The notes: generated from the sequence alone by a model not told the origin. A DNA stretch of 64,000 bases from Oscillospiraceae bacterium (GCA_022800935.1 JAAWRH010000012.1:26179-90178); one strand, 5' to 3'; counted from the first letter of the stretch, positions 9,009 through 18,177 are shown. Numbers and translations: made by a program.

Positions 9009-9884
9009 GTGATAAAAAAGACCCCAGCCCGAAAGGCTTTTCTCATCTGCAACGCGATTTTTCTTGTTTTTCTCTGTATTATTACCCTTTATCCTATTTT
9101 GTTTGTCCTCTTTGCTTCCTTCAGCGATCCCGGACTCATGATGAAACACACCGGGCTCCTCCTCAAGCCGGAGGGCTTTTCCCTGGAGGCGTACCGTGCG
9201 GTGATGCAGAATCCAAATGTCTGGAGGGGATACGGCAATACTCTGTTTGTTGTTCTGATTGGAACCTTTTTGAGCCTGATGACCACCGCTATGGCAGCCT
9301 ATGCCCTGTCCAGAAGAAGTATGGCGACTCGGCGGTTTTTCATGCTGATGATTATCTTTACCATGATGTTTTCTGGCGGACTGATTCCCCTGTTCCTCGT
9401 TGTCCGGGACATTGGACTGTACAATACCCGCTGGTCCCTTATCCTGCCGGTAATGGTCAACGCCACCAATCTGACCATTATGCGCACCTCCTTTCAGGAG
9501 CTGCCCGTCAGCCTGGAGGAATCGGCTAAAATTGACGGGGCCAACGATTTGGTGATTTTTGCCCGCATTTGCCTGCCCCTGTGCAAGGCAACCATGGCGG
9601 TCATGTGTTTGTACTACGGAGTGGCCTATTGGAATTCCTGGTTCCAGGCCTCTATCTACCTGCGCAGGCGCGAGCTGTTTCCCCTACAGTTAATCTTGCG
9701 GGAAATCCTGATTATGAACGACACCTCCTCCATGGACGGGGGAAGCGTCGGCGACCAGGAGATGATAGGAGAAACCATCAAATACGCCACTATTATCATA
9801 TCCACCCTGCCCATTCTGGTCCTGTACCCGTTTTTGCAGAAATACTTTGTCAAAGGGGTCATGATTGGGGCGGTAAAGGGCTGA
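9009..9884 (+). CDS. ABC sugar permease, LplC/YtcP-type
   Basis: Second membrane subunit of the CUT1 transporter, 291 residues. It has hydrophobic N-terminal and internal helices and the EAA loop ESAKIDGAND near residue 178. The C-terminus KYFVKGVMIGAVKG is the conserved end of this subfamily. The start is GTG after AGGTGA. It pairs with the upstream permease to form the channel for the lipoprotein-bound ligand and would need an ATPase of MsmX/MsmK type encoded elsewhere. Confidence 0.94.
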   Translation: MIKKTPARKAFLICNAIFLVFLCIITLYPILFVLFASFSDPGLMMKHTGLLLKPEGFSLEAYRAVMQNPNVWRGYGNTLFVVLIGTFLSLMTTAMAAYALSRRSMATRRFFMLMIIFTMMFSGGLIPLFLVVRDIGLYNTRWSLILPVMVNATNLTIMRTSFQELPVSLEESAKIDGANDLVIFARICLPLCKATMAVMCLYYGVAYWNSWFQASIYLRRRELFPLQLILREILIMNDTSSMDGGSVGDQEMIGETIKYATIIISTLPILVLYPFLQKYFVKGVMIGAVKG

Positions 9885-9932
9885 TGAAAAAACATACCAA
9901 TTTTTGCTAAATATTTTAAGGAGGTAACTTTT

Positions 9933-10613
9933 ATGTATCAGGTCGTAAAATCCTACCCGCGTCCTTCGGAGGAGCTTCTCAAGCAGTATCAGTCCATGCA
10001 GGCGGCAACGCTCCACGAGGTCATGGGAAAGCGCGGGGCAATGACCCATGATATCCGTCCCGTCTGGCCGGGAAGCTTTGTTGTTGGCTCTGCGCTGACC
10101 GTCAAAGCACGCCCCGGTGACAACCTGATGCTCCACAAGGCGGTGTCCATGGCCCGTCCCGGCGATATTCTGGTGGTGGATGTGGACGGCTTCTGCGAGG
10201 GGGGCATCTGGGGTGAAATCATCACCACTGCCGCCAAAATGAAGGGTATCTGCGGCATTGTCACCAACGGCTCGGTTCGGGACACCATGCCCATCCGGGA
10301 GCTGGATTTCCCCATGTTCTGCCGCGGCATTTCCATGAAGGGCACCACCAAAATGACCCCCGGTACCATCAACAATCCCGTCATTGTCTGTGGCGTTACG
10401 GTACATCCCGGCGACATCGTTCTGGGGGACAATGACGGCGTGGTGGTGGTCCCCCTGGCAGAAGCGGAAGAGGTTCTCAAGGCGGCCCGGCAAAAGGAGG
10501 CAGCGGAGGCCGCCATCATGGAAAAGGTGCGCGCCGGAGAATGCACCATGGACCTGCTGGGGATTCAAAAGGCATTTGACGCCCTGGGGCTTTCGGAGGA
10601 ACAGGAGGGATAA
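9933..10613 (+). CDS. RraA-family aldolase/decarboxylase-like protein
   Basis: A 226-residue member of the RraA/HMG-aldolase fold. Members cleave 4-hydroxy-4-methyl-2-oxoglutarate or decarboxylate oxaloacetate, while true RraA inhibits RNase E. The metal-binding Arg-Asp pair is visible in NGSVRD near residues 106-107, with the earlier GEIITTAAKMKGICG helix and later DNDGVVVVP. The RBS AAGGAGGT is strong. Its place between a sugar transporter and two oxidoreductases argues for a catabolic lyase rather than an RNase regulator. The substrate is unknown. Confidence 0.88.
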   Translation: MYQVVKSYPRPSEELLKQYQSMQAATLHEVMGKRGAMTHDIRPVWPGSFVVGSALTVKARPGDNLMLHKAVSMARPGDILVVDVDGFCEGGIWGEIITTAAKMKGICGIVTNGSVRDTMPIRELDFPMFCRGISMKGTTKMTPGTINNPVIVCGVTVHPGDIVLGDNDGVVVVPLAEAEEVLKAARQKEAAEAAIMEKVRAGECTMDLLGIQKAFDALGLSEEQEG

Positions 10614-10616
10614 GCA

Positions 10617-11666
10617 GTGCGTTTTTCCATATCGACGCTGAAAACCTTTACCCTGGCCATTCTGGAAAAGGCGGGATACTCCGGCGAGGACGCGGCGTAT
10701 TTTGCGGACAGCCTTCTGTTTGCCAATGAGCGCGGAGTGGATTCCCACGGCGTCACCCGCCTGCGGACCTACGCCAAGCGGATTGCCAGCGGCGTGGTAG
10801 ACTCACACGCCCATGTCAAAGTAACCAATGACAGCGATACCTTCCTGGCGGTAGACGGTGCCAACGCCATGGGAGTAATCATCTGCCGGGAAACACTGGA
10901 CCTATGCATAGAACGCGCCCGGCGGTTCGGAAGCTGCTTTGCGGCGGTCAGCCATGGAAACCACTTTGGAACCGGCGCTTTTCACGCTCTATACGGGGCC
11001 GAGCGGAGTATGATTACTGTCGCCCTCTCCAACACCTCCCCCTGCGTTGCCCCTACAGGAGCGCGTACCGCGTTCCTGGGAACCAATCCCCTGGCCATCG
11101 CATTTCCCAGCCGCAAATACGGCGCGCTGGTACTGGACATGGCCACCTGCACTGTTGCGCAGGGCAAGGTGATATTGGCGGAAAAGGAGGGGAAAAAGAT
11201 TCCCCTCGGCTGGGCGGTTGGCCCGGACGGCAGTCCAACGGACGATCCCAAAGCGGCGCTTCAAGGGGCCATGCTCCCCTTTGGAGGGGCAAAGGGATAT
11301 GGAATCTCCCTGGTGATTGAAGTCCTTTGCAGCGTCCTTTCCGGCGCGCCTATCTCCAAGGACACCAGGTCCTTCTGGAATGATTTTGAGCGTCCCCAGG
11401 ATTTAGGGTTCTTCCTGGGAGTGATGGACATCGCCGCACTTCTGCCGCTGGAGCTATTCCTGGACCGGGTGGATGAGGTGTTTGACCGGATTAAGGCGCT
11501 GCCAAAGGCCCCAGGCGTGGAGGAAATCTATCTGCCCGGAGAGCTTGAAACGCTGCACGCCCGGCGCGCCCAGACAGAGGGGATTGAACTGGGAGAGGGC
11601 GTCCGACGGGATTTGCTCCAGCTGGCTGAGGAGTATGGCGTCCCCACATCGCTGCTGGACGGCTAA
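10617..11666 (+). CDS. Ldh-family (malate/L-lactate/ureidoglycolate type) oxidoreductase
   Basis: NAD(P)-dependent oxidoreductase of the unusual Ldh2/MdhG family, 349 residues. The catalytic His lies in GNHFGTGA near residue 120, with the cofactor-site segment GTNPLAIAFPS and GGAKGYG near residue 222. Known members act on malate, sulfolactate, 2,3-diketogulonate or ureidoglycolate. The start is GTG, three bases after the RraA-like stop, behind AGGAGGG. Together with the RraA-like and 3-hydroxyisobutyrate-type genes it suggests oxidation of a short hydroxyacid, then cleavage. Confidence 0.92.
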   Translation: MRFSISTLKTFTLAILEKAGYSGEDAAYFADSLLFANERGVDSHGVTRLRTYAKRIASGVVDSHAHVKVTNDSDTFLAVDGANAMGVIICRETLDLCIERARRFGSCFAAVSHGNHFGTGAFHALYGAERSMITVALSNTSPCVAPTGARTAFLGTNPLAIAFPSRKYGALVLDMATCTVAQGKVILAEKEGKKIPLGWAVGPDGSPTDDPKAALQGAMLPFGGAKGYGISLVIEVLCSVLSGAPISKDTRSFWNDFERPQDLGFFLGVMDIAALLPLELFLDRVDEVFDRIKALPKAPGVEEIYLPGELETLHARRAQTEGIELGEGVRRDLLQLAEEYGVPTSLLDG

Positions 11667-11683
11667 TGAAAGGAGGAAGCTTT

Positions 11684-12580
11684 ATGCCGGATATTAAAAC
11701 AATCGGATTTGTGGGCCTGGGGAATATGGGCGGACCAATGGCTAAAAACCTTATCAAGGCCGGATACAGTCTTTGGGTTTATGATCTCAACCCCGCCGCT
11801 GTCAAAGCGCTCACAGAGCTGGGAGCAAATCCCGCCTGTTCTTTGGGAGAACTGACGGAGCGGTCGGATGCCATCGTAACCATTTTGCCCGCCGACAAGC
11901 AGATTAGGGAGGTTTACACCGGCCAAGACGGCATCCTGGACCACATCTCCGCTCCCAAGCTCTGTATTGAGATGACCTCGGCTATGGGCTCCACCCTGCG
12001 GGAGGTCGCCCAAGAGGCAAAAAGGCGGGAATGCCCTGCCAGGTTTGTGGACGCTCCGGTCAGCGGAGGCGTTCCAGGGGCAGAAGCAGGGACCCTTACC
12101 ATTATGGTGGGCGGAGAGGAAAGAGATGCGGAAAGGGCGTGGCCGGTTCTCTCAGTATTGGGCTCAACCTTAAAGCGGGCGGGAAGGCTGGGTGACGGCA
12201 AAGCCTTTAAGATGCTCAACCAAATGCTGAACGCTATGAACACTGCGGCACTCTGTGAGGCGCTTTTATTGGCCGATAAGCTGAACCTGGACGGCTGGCG
12301 GCTTCTGGAAATTCTGGGGGAAAGCAGCGGCGGCTCCTGGGTATCCGCCCATAACGGGGAAAAGTTTCTCCTTTCCGGCCAGTACCAGGGCGGGTTTAAG
12401 GTCTCCCTGATGAAAAAGGACGTGGGGCTCGCCATGGCGGAGGCACGGCGGCTCGGTTTGGAGCTGCCCGCCGCAAACTTGGTTATGGAGTCGCTGGAAA
12501 AAACAGTGGAACGGTTTGGGTCGGACCCCAATTATAACATTCTCTTTGAGTGGATGAAAGGAGCGTATCAAAATGGCTGA
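11684..12580 (+). CDS. 3-hydroxyisobutyrate dehydrogenase-family oxidoreductase
   Basis: NAD(P)-dependent beta-hydroxyacid dehydrogenase, 298 residues. It has the N-terminal Rossmann motif GLGNMG, the substrate loop DAPVSGGVPGAEAGT near residue 120, and catalytic Lys in FKMLNQM near residue 171. Relatives reduce tartronate semialdehyde or oxidise 3-hydroxyisobutyrate. An in-frame ATG at 11666 lies before the AAAGGAGG ribosome site, so the ATG at 11684 is chosen. Its stop overlaps the next gene by 8 bp. Confidence 0.93.
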   Translation: MPDIKTIGFVGLGNMGGPMAKNLIKAGYSLWVYDLNPAAVKALTELGANPACSLGELTERSDAIVTILPADKQIREVYTGQDGILDHISAPKLCIEMTSAMGSTLREVAQEAKRRECPARFVDAPVSGGVPGAEAGTLTIMVGGEERDAERAWPVLSVLGSTLKRAGRLGDGKAFKMLNQMLNAMNTAALCEALLLADKLNLDGWRLLEILGESSGGSWVSAHNGEKFLLSGQYQGGFKVSLMKKDVGLAMAEARRLGLELPAANLVMESLEKTVERFGSDPNYNILFEWMKGAYQNG

Positions 12581-13742
12581 AACGGCAAAAACAAAGGATT
12601 ACCACAACAGCTTGCTTTTTCAAAAAATACATGGATACATAGCCGCCGGATCGGTGGGAAACTCCATGGGGGAGCTGATGGAGGGCTTTACGGTGGAGGA
12701 ACGGCGGAAATACTGGGGATGGGTGGATTACCTGCCGGAGGTCACTAAAGTAAACGGCGGGCGCCCGCAGGAGAGCGTCAACCATCGCGCCTCCAACCCC
12801 TTTGACGTGGGTCTGGGACATCCCCCCTGCGGCAAAACCCAGACGCGCAAGCCCGGCACCACCGAGGACGGGGAGGAGCGTTTCCGCATTTTATCCTCCG
12901 CGATTATCAAAAAGGGCGGCCGGATTGATCTGTGGGACCTGGCCACAGCCTGGGCGGAAATGGTCACTCCCGATAAATTCGGCTGGCTGCTGGGGAGTCA
13001 GGACCAGGTTATCTACTATTCCATCAAGGCGGGCATCCCTCCATGGGATGTAGGGGTGCACGCCTCCTGGCCCGGACTTTACGGAACCACCAAGATGATG
13101 GGCGCGGTAGGCGTAGTCAACGCCTGTTATCCGGAACAGGCGGCCCAGGACGCGCGGGAACTGGCCCGCCTCAAGGATGTTCGGGGCGTTCCGGGCAACT
13201 ATGCGGTAGAGGTAGCGGGGGCACACTGCGCCGGTGTGGCAGAGGCCCTCAAGCCTACAGCCACCATTGACAGTGTGATTCAGGCAGCGGCAAAAGAGCT
13301 TGGTCCAGCCCCCCGCAGGGAATTCCTCGACGTACAGGAGATGGCCCGCAGCTGCGGGAAGGACCCGGAGGCCTTCGGGATACAGCTTCAGGATAAGTAT
13401 GAAAACCGTCAGGTATCCAACGCTGTGGAGATTCTCAGCGCGGCCTATGGACTGCTTTACATCAGCGATGCCGATCCAAGGAACGCCATTGTCTATGCGG
13501 TCAACTCTGGCCGGGACACCGACTGCCGGGCGCACACTGTTGGTTCTCTCGCTGGGGCGCTGAAGGGAATTGATGCGGTTCCCGTCGAATGGTGGCAGCT
13601 GGTAGATGAAACCATGAAGACTGACCCGCACACTGTATCCAATCGAACTTCGGTGGAGACGGCGGAGGGATTATATCAGGCGGCCGTCAACAATATGGAG
13701 CGGATGCGCCGGGCTGTTGAGGAGGTAGAGAGCCTCATATAA
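12573..13742 (+). CDS. divergent ADP-ribosylglycohydrolase (DraG)-family protein
   Basis: A 389-residue DraG-fold protein. Family members use two Mg ions to cleave N- or O-glycosidic bonds, most often of ADP-ribose. The C-terminal GRDTDC followed by VGSLAGALKG matches the family GxDTD element. The N-terminal GxxxGDxxG element reads GSVGNSMG (Asp to Asn), and the usual TDDT reads TEDG. Metal coordination is thus altered. It ends a transporter/hydroxyacid operon and overlaps the gene before it, so a sugar-related substrate seems likelier than protein ADP-ribose; this is inference. Confidence 0.85.
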   Translation: MAETAKTKDYHNSLLFQKIHGYIAAGSVGNSMGELMEGFTVEERRKYWGWVDYLPEVTKVNGGRPQESVNHRASNPFDVGLGHPPCGKTQTRKPGTTEDGEERFRILSSAIIKKGGRIDLWDLATAWAEMVTPDKFGWLLGSQDQVIYYSIKAGIPPWDVGVHASWPGLYGTTKMMGAVGVVNACYPEQAAQDARELARLKDVRGVPGNYAVEVAGAHCAGVAEALKPTATIDSVIQAAAKELGPAPRREFLDVQEMARSCGKDPEAFGIQLQDKYENRQVSNAVEILSAAYGLLYISDADPRNAIVYAVNSGRDTDCRAHTVGSLAGALKGIDAVPVEWWQLVDETMKTDPHTVSNRTSVETAEGLYQAAVNNMERMRRAVEEVESLI

Positions 13743-13810
13743 TGTTGCTTTGTGATGATTGCATGCACCAAGAGTGTGAGCAAATCTAATGATTGGATAA
13801 ATAACTGAAA

Positions 13811-13853
13811 AGAGGACGTATATCTGCCGGAAATGCAGGGATACGTCCTTTTT
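13811..13853 (+). terminator. intrinsic terminator of the first transporter operon
   Basis: AGGACGTAT (13813-13821) pairs with ATACGTCCT (13841-13849), with partial pairing inside the loop, followed by a T-run. Confidence 0.8.
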
Positions 13854-13892
13854 AATGTTATTTTCCAAGATATAGTCATGTGATCTTACGGC

Positions 13893-15167
13893 TTAAAAAA
13901 ATTCGACGCGGCCAAGGAGCAGATCTATCAGATTGCAATGAAAAATTCCGTTGTCATCATAGAAGTGATGTGGAATATCCATACGGACGATAATTTTTTT
14001 GAAAAAGTCCTTTGTCAGCATTAAAGATGTCAGTTCAGAGGATTCTTTTTTATCTGTATCCATTTGGAAAGCTGACTGGATATAGATTTTTTTGTCTGCA
14101 TCATTCACAACAAAGTCTATTTCCTTTTGTGCATTTGTACCGCCAATACGGTCAGTCACAACACCAACATCGACAGAATATCCCCGACGCAGAAGCTCGT
14201 TATAAATGATGTTTTCCATAAGGTGTCCGGGGTCATATTGGCGGTAATTCAATCTCGCGTTGCGAAGACCAATATCTGTGTAGTAATATTTGTTAGGATA
14301 TTTAAAATAGGTTTTTCCTTTCACATCATAGCGCTTTGCCATAGAAACAAGGAAAGAATCAATAATGTGCTGTACATAGTTGGAAACCAATGTGGAATTG
14401 ACCTTTTCATTCTTTATGCTGGTCAGTGCATTGGCAATATTTGTAGGGTTGGTCAGAGAACTAATCTGTGAAGCGAGAAAGTCCAGAATATCATTTAGAA
14501 TATCCTCACGTTCGATACTGTTGCGCTCAACAATATCCTTTATATACAATTCGCTGTATAGGGAGGTCAAATAGTCTTTTTTATCCTTTTCCTCTTTTAG
14601 TGCCAGCAGGCGCGGCATGCCGCCGTAAAGCATATAGGTGTCCAGTGCCTTTCGTTCATCACCGCCTATATGGGAGTAGAACTCTTCAAAGGACAATGGG
14701 AAGACGTGAATTTGTGCAGCACGGCCGCGGAACTCTGTAGCGATATCTTTTGAAAGCCCCTTTGAGTTACTGCCTGTCACATATACATCCAAATTCTTAT
14801 ATGCTTTGAGTTCGTTCAGCATATCGTAAATGGAAACTTCAATCCCACCGTTTTCCTTATCAATGATCCTTGCAGTAAGCTGCACCTCGTCAATGAAAAG
14901 ATAAAATTTTTCACCCTTCTGCTCTGCAACAAGGTTTTCAACATATTCACAAAGGGTGATAGGATTTCTGAACTTATAATAGCGTCTCTGGTCCAATTCA
15001 ATTTTTATGATGTGGTCTTGCTGAACACCCTGTGAGAGAAGATACTCATAAAACAAGTCAAACAGCAGTACCGACTTTCCGCAGCGGCGGATGCCGGTGA
15101 TTACCTTGACCTCTCCGTTCCACATGTTATGAATCATGCGATTCAAATAAAAATCTCGTTTAATCAT
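13893..15167 (-). CDS. AAA ATPase with DUF4143 domain
   Basis: A 424-residue P-loop ATPase of the AAA_14/DUF4143 group, common in gut Firmicutes; its role is unknown. Walker A is TGIRRCGKS near residues 22-30 and Walker B is YLFIDEVQ near residue 94. The C-terminal half is a DUF4143 fold, related to restriction-endonuclease-like domains, with conserved EIDFVV near residue 350. The frame extends to a GTG at 15176, but GAGGTG lies six bases from the ATG at 15167, so that start is used. It is a single gene inserted in antisense between the two transporter operons. Confidence 0.88.
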   Translation of the reverse strand: MIKRDFYLNRMIHNMWNGEVKVITGIRRCGKSVLLFDLFYEYLLSQGVQQDHIIKIELDQRRYYKFRNPITLCEYVENLVAEQKGEKFYLFIDEVQLTARIIDKENGGIEVSIYDMLNELKAYKNLDVYVTGSNSKGLSKDIATEFRGRAAQIHVFPLSFEEFYSHIGGDERKALDTYMLYGGMPRLLALKEEKDKKDYLTSLYSELYIKDIVERNSIEREDILNDILDFLASQISSLTNPTNIANALTSIKNEKVNSTLVSNYVQHIIDSFLVSMAKRYDVKGKTYFKYPNKYYYTDIGLRNARLNYRQYDPGHLMENIIYNELLRRGYSVDVGVVTDRIGGTNAQKEIDFVVNDADKKIYIQSAFQMDTDKKESSELTSLMLTKDFFKKIIVRMDIPHHFYDDNGIFHCNLIDLLLGRVEFF

Positions 15168-15586
15168 TATAATCACCTCGTACTTGCAACAAATTCGTCT
15201 CTACTTTCTTGTATAGTATACCATGATTTGCGAAAATTATCAATAGAAATGCGGAAGTCCATACATAATAGTTACGACAAATACGTCGCAAGTACAATGT
15301 GAGGAGTGTCAGATGCTGTCCAGGATTCAGGTATTGGGGCAAAAACCCATTTACGGGTAGCAAAAAACAGACCTATGCAAATGCCATACCGTGCCAACCC
15401 AACTCAGCTTGCTGGCAGGGGGCTTCGTCTTTGCTATGAGATTTGACGTTTGCTTTCAAACAGGTCCTAGTATCTCCTATTTTTATTCAGAGGTGCGAAA
15501 CAGAGCGTTTTAGATATAATACACAATAAAGTCGTTTATTCGCACTTATATATGTAAAAGAATACTATTAAAAACACAAAGTGTTA
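15168..15586. other. gene-free intergenic stretch
   Basis: No supported gene lies between the divergent AAA ATPase gene and the second permease operon. An 8-bp inverted repeat is present at long range (GTACTTGC at 15179-15186 and GCAAGTAC at 15288-15295), together with AT-rich DNA. I see no mobile-element ends. Confidence 0.5.
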
Positions 15587-15615
15587 TTGACTTACACATA
15601 TAGACCTGTTACACT
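15587..15615 (+). promoter_or_regulatory. sigma-A-type promoter of the second permease operon
   Basis: TTGACT at 15587-15592 and TACACT at 15610-15615 are spaced 17 bp. The inferred leader is about 155 nt. Confidence 0.6.
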
Positions 15616-15778
15616 AAAAATAGTTTTACAACATATTTTCGTCGTTTCTGACAGATTTTTTGCACATAGGTCTACAGCCTTTATCACTCTTTATACTCGG
15701 TTTATCGTAAGTGATTTGCTGGATATATAAGCTGATGCTCCAAATAGATAGACTTATTTTCCGATAGGAGGGTTTTTC

Positions 15779-16729
15779 TTGTCCAAACATAAAAAACGAT
15801 TGATAGGAGATACATCTGCTAATTTAAGGACATCAATTATGAAAGTCATCCGAAATGATTGGCAGCTGTATTTACTCATTCTCCCTGCGGTTGTCTATGT
15901 CTTTATTTTCCATTATATTCCGATGTACGGTGTACAAATCGCGTTTAAAGATTTCAGCACCCGTCTCGGCATATGGAATAGCCCATGGGTTGGTTTCAAG
16001 CATTTTATTCGGTTTGTTACCTATCCCAATTTTAAAAAAATTATCTGGAACACCCTGTCGATTACGCTGTACAACCTGATGACCTATCCGATTCCTATTA
16101 TCTTGGCGCTGCTTATCAATGAGCTAAACAACCAGCGTTTTCGTAAAGTGGTGCAGATGGTGAGTTATGCGCCGCATTTCGTTTCAACTGTAGTTGTCTG
16201 TTCCATGCTCATTCTTTTTACCGATAATAATAACGGACTGTTTAACCACATCATTCGGGCTTTAGGCGGGACTGGAAGCGATTGGTTAAGCAAGCCCTCT
16301 CTATTCCCCAGCCTATATGTCTGGTCAAGCGTTTGGCAGAGCGCCGGGTGGAGTACAATTATCTTCCTTGCCGCTTTGGCTGGAGTATCGCCGGAACTAT
16401 ATGAGGCCGCTTATATGGATGGCGCTTCCCGCTTGCAGATCATCCTGCACGTCAATATCCCGGCTCTTGCGCCTACGATTATTACAATGTTTATCATGCG
16501 TGTAGGGCAGATCATGTCTCTCGGCTTTGAAAAGATTTACCTGCTGCAAAATTCTTTGAATCTGGATGCTTCTCAAGTTATTTCCACCTATGTTTATGAA
16601 ATGGGTGTGCGCAATGGGCAATTCAGTTATGCGTCCGCTATCGACCTATTCAACACGGTCATTAATATCCTGCTGCTTCTTGTGGTCAATAAAATCAGCC
16701 AACGGAGTGCAGGCGTCGGCATCTGGTAA
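15779..16729 (+). CDS. ABC sugar permease, LplB-type (second cassette)
   Basis: A 316-residue CUT1 permease, clearly paralogous to the one at 7970: it shares LPAVVYVFIFHYIPMYGVQIAF-type N-terminal sequence in segments and the EAA loop YEAAYMDGAS near residue 211. It starts with TTG, supported by ATAGGAGGG seven to ten bases upstream. Base composition is more AT-rich than in the first cassette, so the two probably did not arise by recent local duplication. It precedes a matching LplC-type gene by 13 bp. Confidence 0.93.
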   Translation: MSKHKKRLIGDTSANLRTSIMKVIRNDWQLYLLILPAVVYVFIFHYIPMYGVQIAFKDFSTRLGIWNSPWVGFKHFIRFVTYPNFKKIIWNTLSITLYNLMTYPIPIILALLINELNNQRFRKVVQMVSYAPHFVSTVVVCSMLILFTDNNNGLFNHIIRALGGTGSDWLSKPSLFPSLYVWSSVWQSAGWSTIIFLAALAGVSPELYEAAYMDGASRLQIILHVNIPALAPTIITMFIMRVGQIMSLGFEKIYLLQNSLNLDASQVISTYVYEMGVRNGQFSYASAIDLFNTVINILLLLVVNKISQRSAGVGIW

Positions 16730-16742
16730 AGGAGGAAGCAGA

Positions 16743-17675
16743 TTGAATATCCAAAGAACCAATACACATCGAATCAAAAAGACAAGAGCTGACAGAATGT
16801 TCGATTTCTGCAATGTTTTCATCATGCTTGTTCTGATTATAATCATGGCATATCCGCTTTATTTTATTGTTATTGCGTCCTTATCCGATCCTTATAAGGT
16901 TATCAATGGAAAGGTATACCTATGGCCGGCTGATTTTACGCTTGATTCCTATATCAACGTCTTTCGGGAAAGCAGTATCTGGAAGGGGTATTACAATACC
17001 ATTAGGTATACTTTTTGGGGAACTTTGTTCAATCTGGCATTGACTATCCCGGCAGCTTATATCTTATCTAAAAAGAAGCTGGCTGGTCGGAAATTTCTTT
17101 CCTTCTATTTTCTGATCCCCATGTACTTTAGCGGAGGCTTGGTCCCCACTTATTTGCTGGTAAATAATATTGGGTTGATGAACAAGCCCTATACCTTGAT
17201 CTTCCTAGGAGGAATTAGTATCTATAACCTGATCGTTACCCGCATTTTTTTTCAGACCTCCATACCAGAGGAGCTGTATGAGAGCGCTAGTATGGATGGA
17301 GCATCCCATTTTCGAGTGTTCTTCCAGATAGCTATGCCACTTGCCAAGCCTATCATTGCTGTTATGGCGTTATACTATGCAGTCGCCCACTGGAATAGTT
17401 ATTTTAACGCGCTCATCTACATATCGAACGACGCCTATCAGCCTCTGCAGATTGTACTGCGCAACATTCTTATCAATAATCAGATGCTGCTTGTCGGTAT
17501 GGACACTTCCGCTCTAAGCGCTGATGAGGCGCTGGCAGCCGCCCGAAGACAATACATGGCTCAGGGAATGAAATATGCTCTAATTTTTGTATCTTCTGCG
17601 CCGTTGCTTGTCGCTTATCCGTTTGTACAAAAGCACTTTGTCAAGGGGGTAATGATAGGCTCACTCAAAGGATGA
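16743..17675 (+). CDS. ABC sugar permease, LplC-type (second cassette)
   Basis: A 310-residue CUT1 permease. It has hydrophobic helices, the EAA loop ESASMDGASH near residue 181 and the subfamily C-terminus KHFVKGVMIGSLKG. The open frame runs far upstream inside the previous gene, but AAAGGAGG lies just before a TTG at 16743, giving a normal N-terminus. No ATPase gene accompanies the pair, and the binding-protein gene that follows is truncated. Confidence 0.92.
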   Translation: MNIQRTNTHRIKKTRADRMFDFCNVFIMLVLIIIMAYPLYFIVIASLSDPYKVINGKVYLWPADFTLDSYINVFRESSIWKGYYNTIRYTFWGTLFNLALTIPAAYILSKKKLAGRKFLSFYFLIPMYFSGGLVPTYLLVNNIGLMNKPYTLIFLGGISIYNLIVTRIFFQTSIPEELYESASMDGASHFRVFFQIAMPLAKPIIAVMALYYAVAHWNSYFNALIYISNDAYQPLQIVLRNILINNQMLLVGMDTSALSADEALAAARRQYMAQGMKYALIFVSSAPLLVAYPFVQKHFVKGVMIGSLKG

Positions 17676-17676
17676 A

Positions 17677-17717
17677 AGACACCCGGTATCTGCCTCTGGC
17701 CGGCAATCCGAGTGTCT
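17677..17717 (+). other. hairpin between permease and binding-protein genes
   Basis: AGACACCCGG pairs with CCGAGTGTCT (one mismatch) across a 21-nt loop, with no T-run. It may stabilise or attenuate the message before the binding-protein gene. Confidence 0.35.
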
Positions 17718-17757
17718 GAAATAGAATCTTGTCTATAAAAATTTAGGAGGATGTAAC

Positions 17758-18177
17758 ATGAAAACAAGGCTTCGTTCCCTGATATCACTGCTCATAGGCA
17801 CATCTCTGTTGTTGAGCGCATGCAGTCAATCCCCTCAATCTGCTGAATCGTCTGCACCGCCCGTATCTTCAGCCCCGGCTTCCCAGTCCTCCAGCGAATC
17901 ACAGTCCCAGTCAGAGACAGCTGCCCCTGAAGAAACCTATGATTATACGGATTACCGTGCTCACAGCCAGTTTCCTTTGACCAAACAAACTCCCCTGACG
18001 CTTGCCGTCCGCCGGGAGACAGGCTCCACATTTTGCTACGCCGAAGCGTCCGCCATCCGGCGGGATTTTACAGAGACGATGCCCTATGGCTTCGCTTGCT
18101 GGGAAAACGATATGCCGGTGGGGCTGATTAGCTGCTATATCTTAGAGCCCCTGCTTACAGTCCCGCACACTGTTTGA
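17758..18177 (+). pseudogene. truncated solute-binding lipoprotein with unrelated tail
   Basis: A 139-residue frame that starts as a normal LplA-type lipoprotein. It has a strong RBS (AGGAGG), a signal peptide with lipobox LSAC near residue 21, a Ser/Gln-rich tether, and FPLTKQTPLTLAV, which aligns with LPLTDKPITLTCF in the complete protein at 6227. After about residue 92 the binding domain is gone. A roughly 47-residue sequence without family resemblance follows, rich in aromatic residues and ending HTV. At least 430 residues of the usual protein are missing. This looks like a deletion joining the 5' end to other DNA near 18030; a functional small lipoprotein is less likely. Confidence 0.75.
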
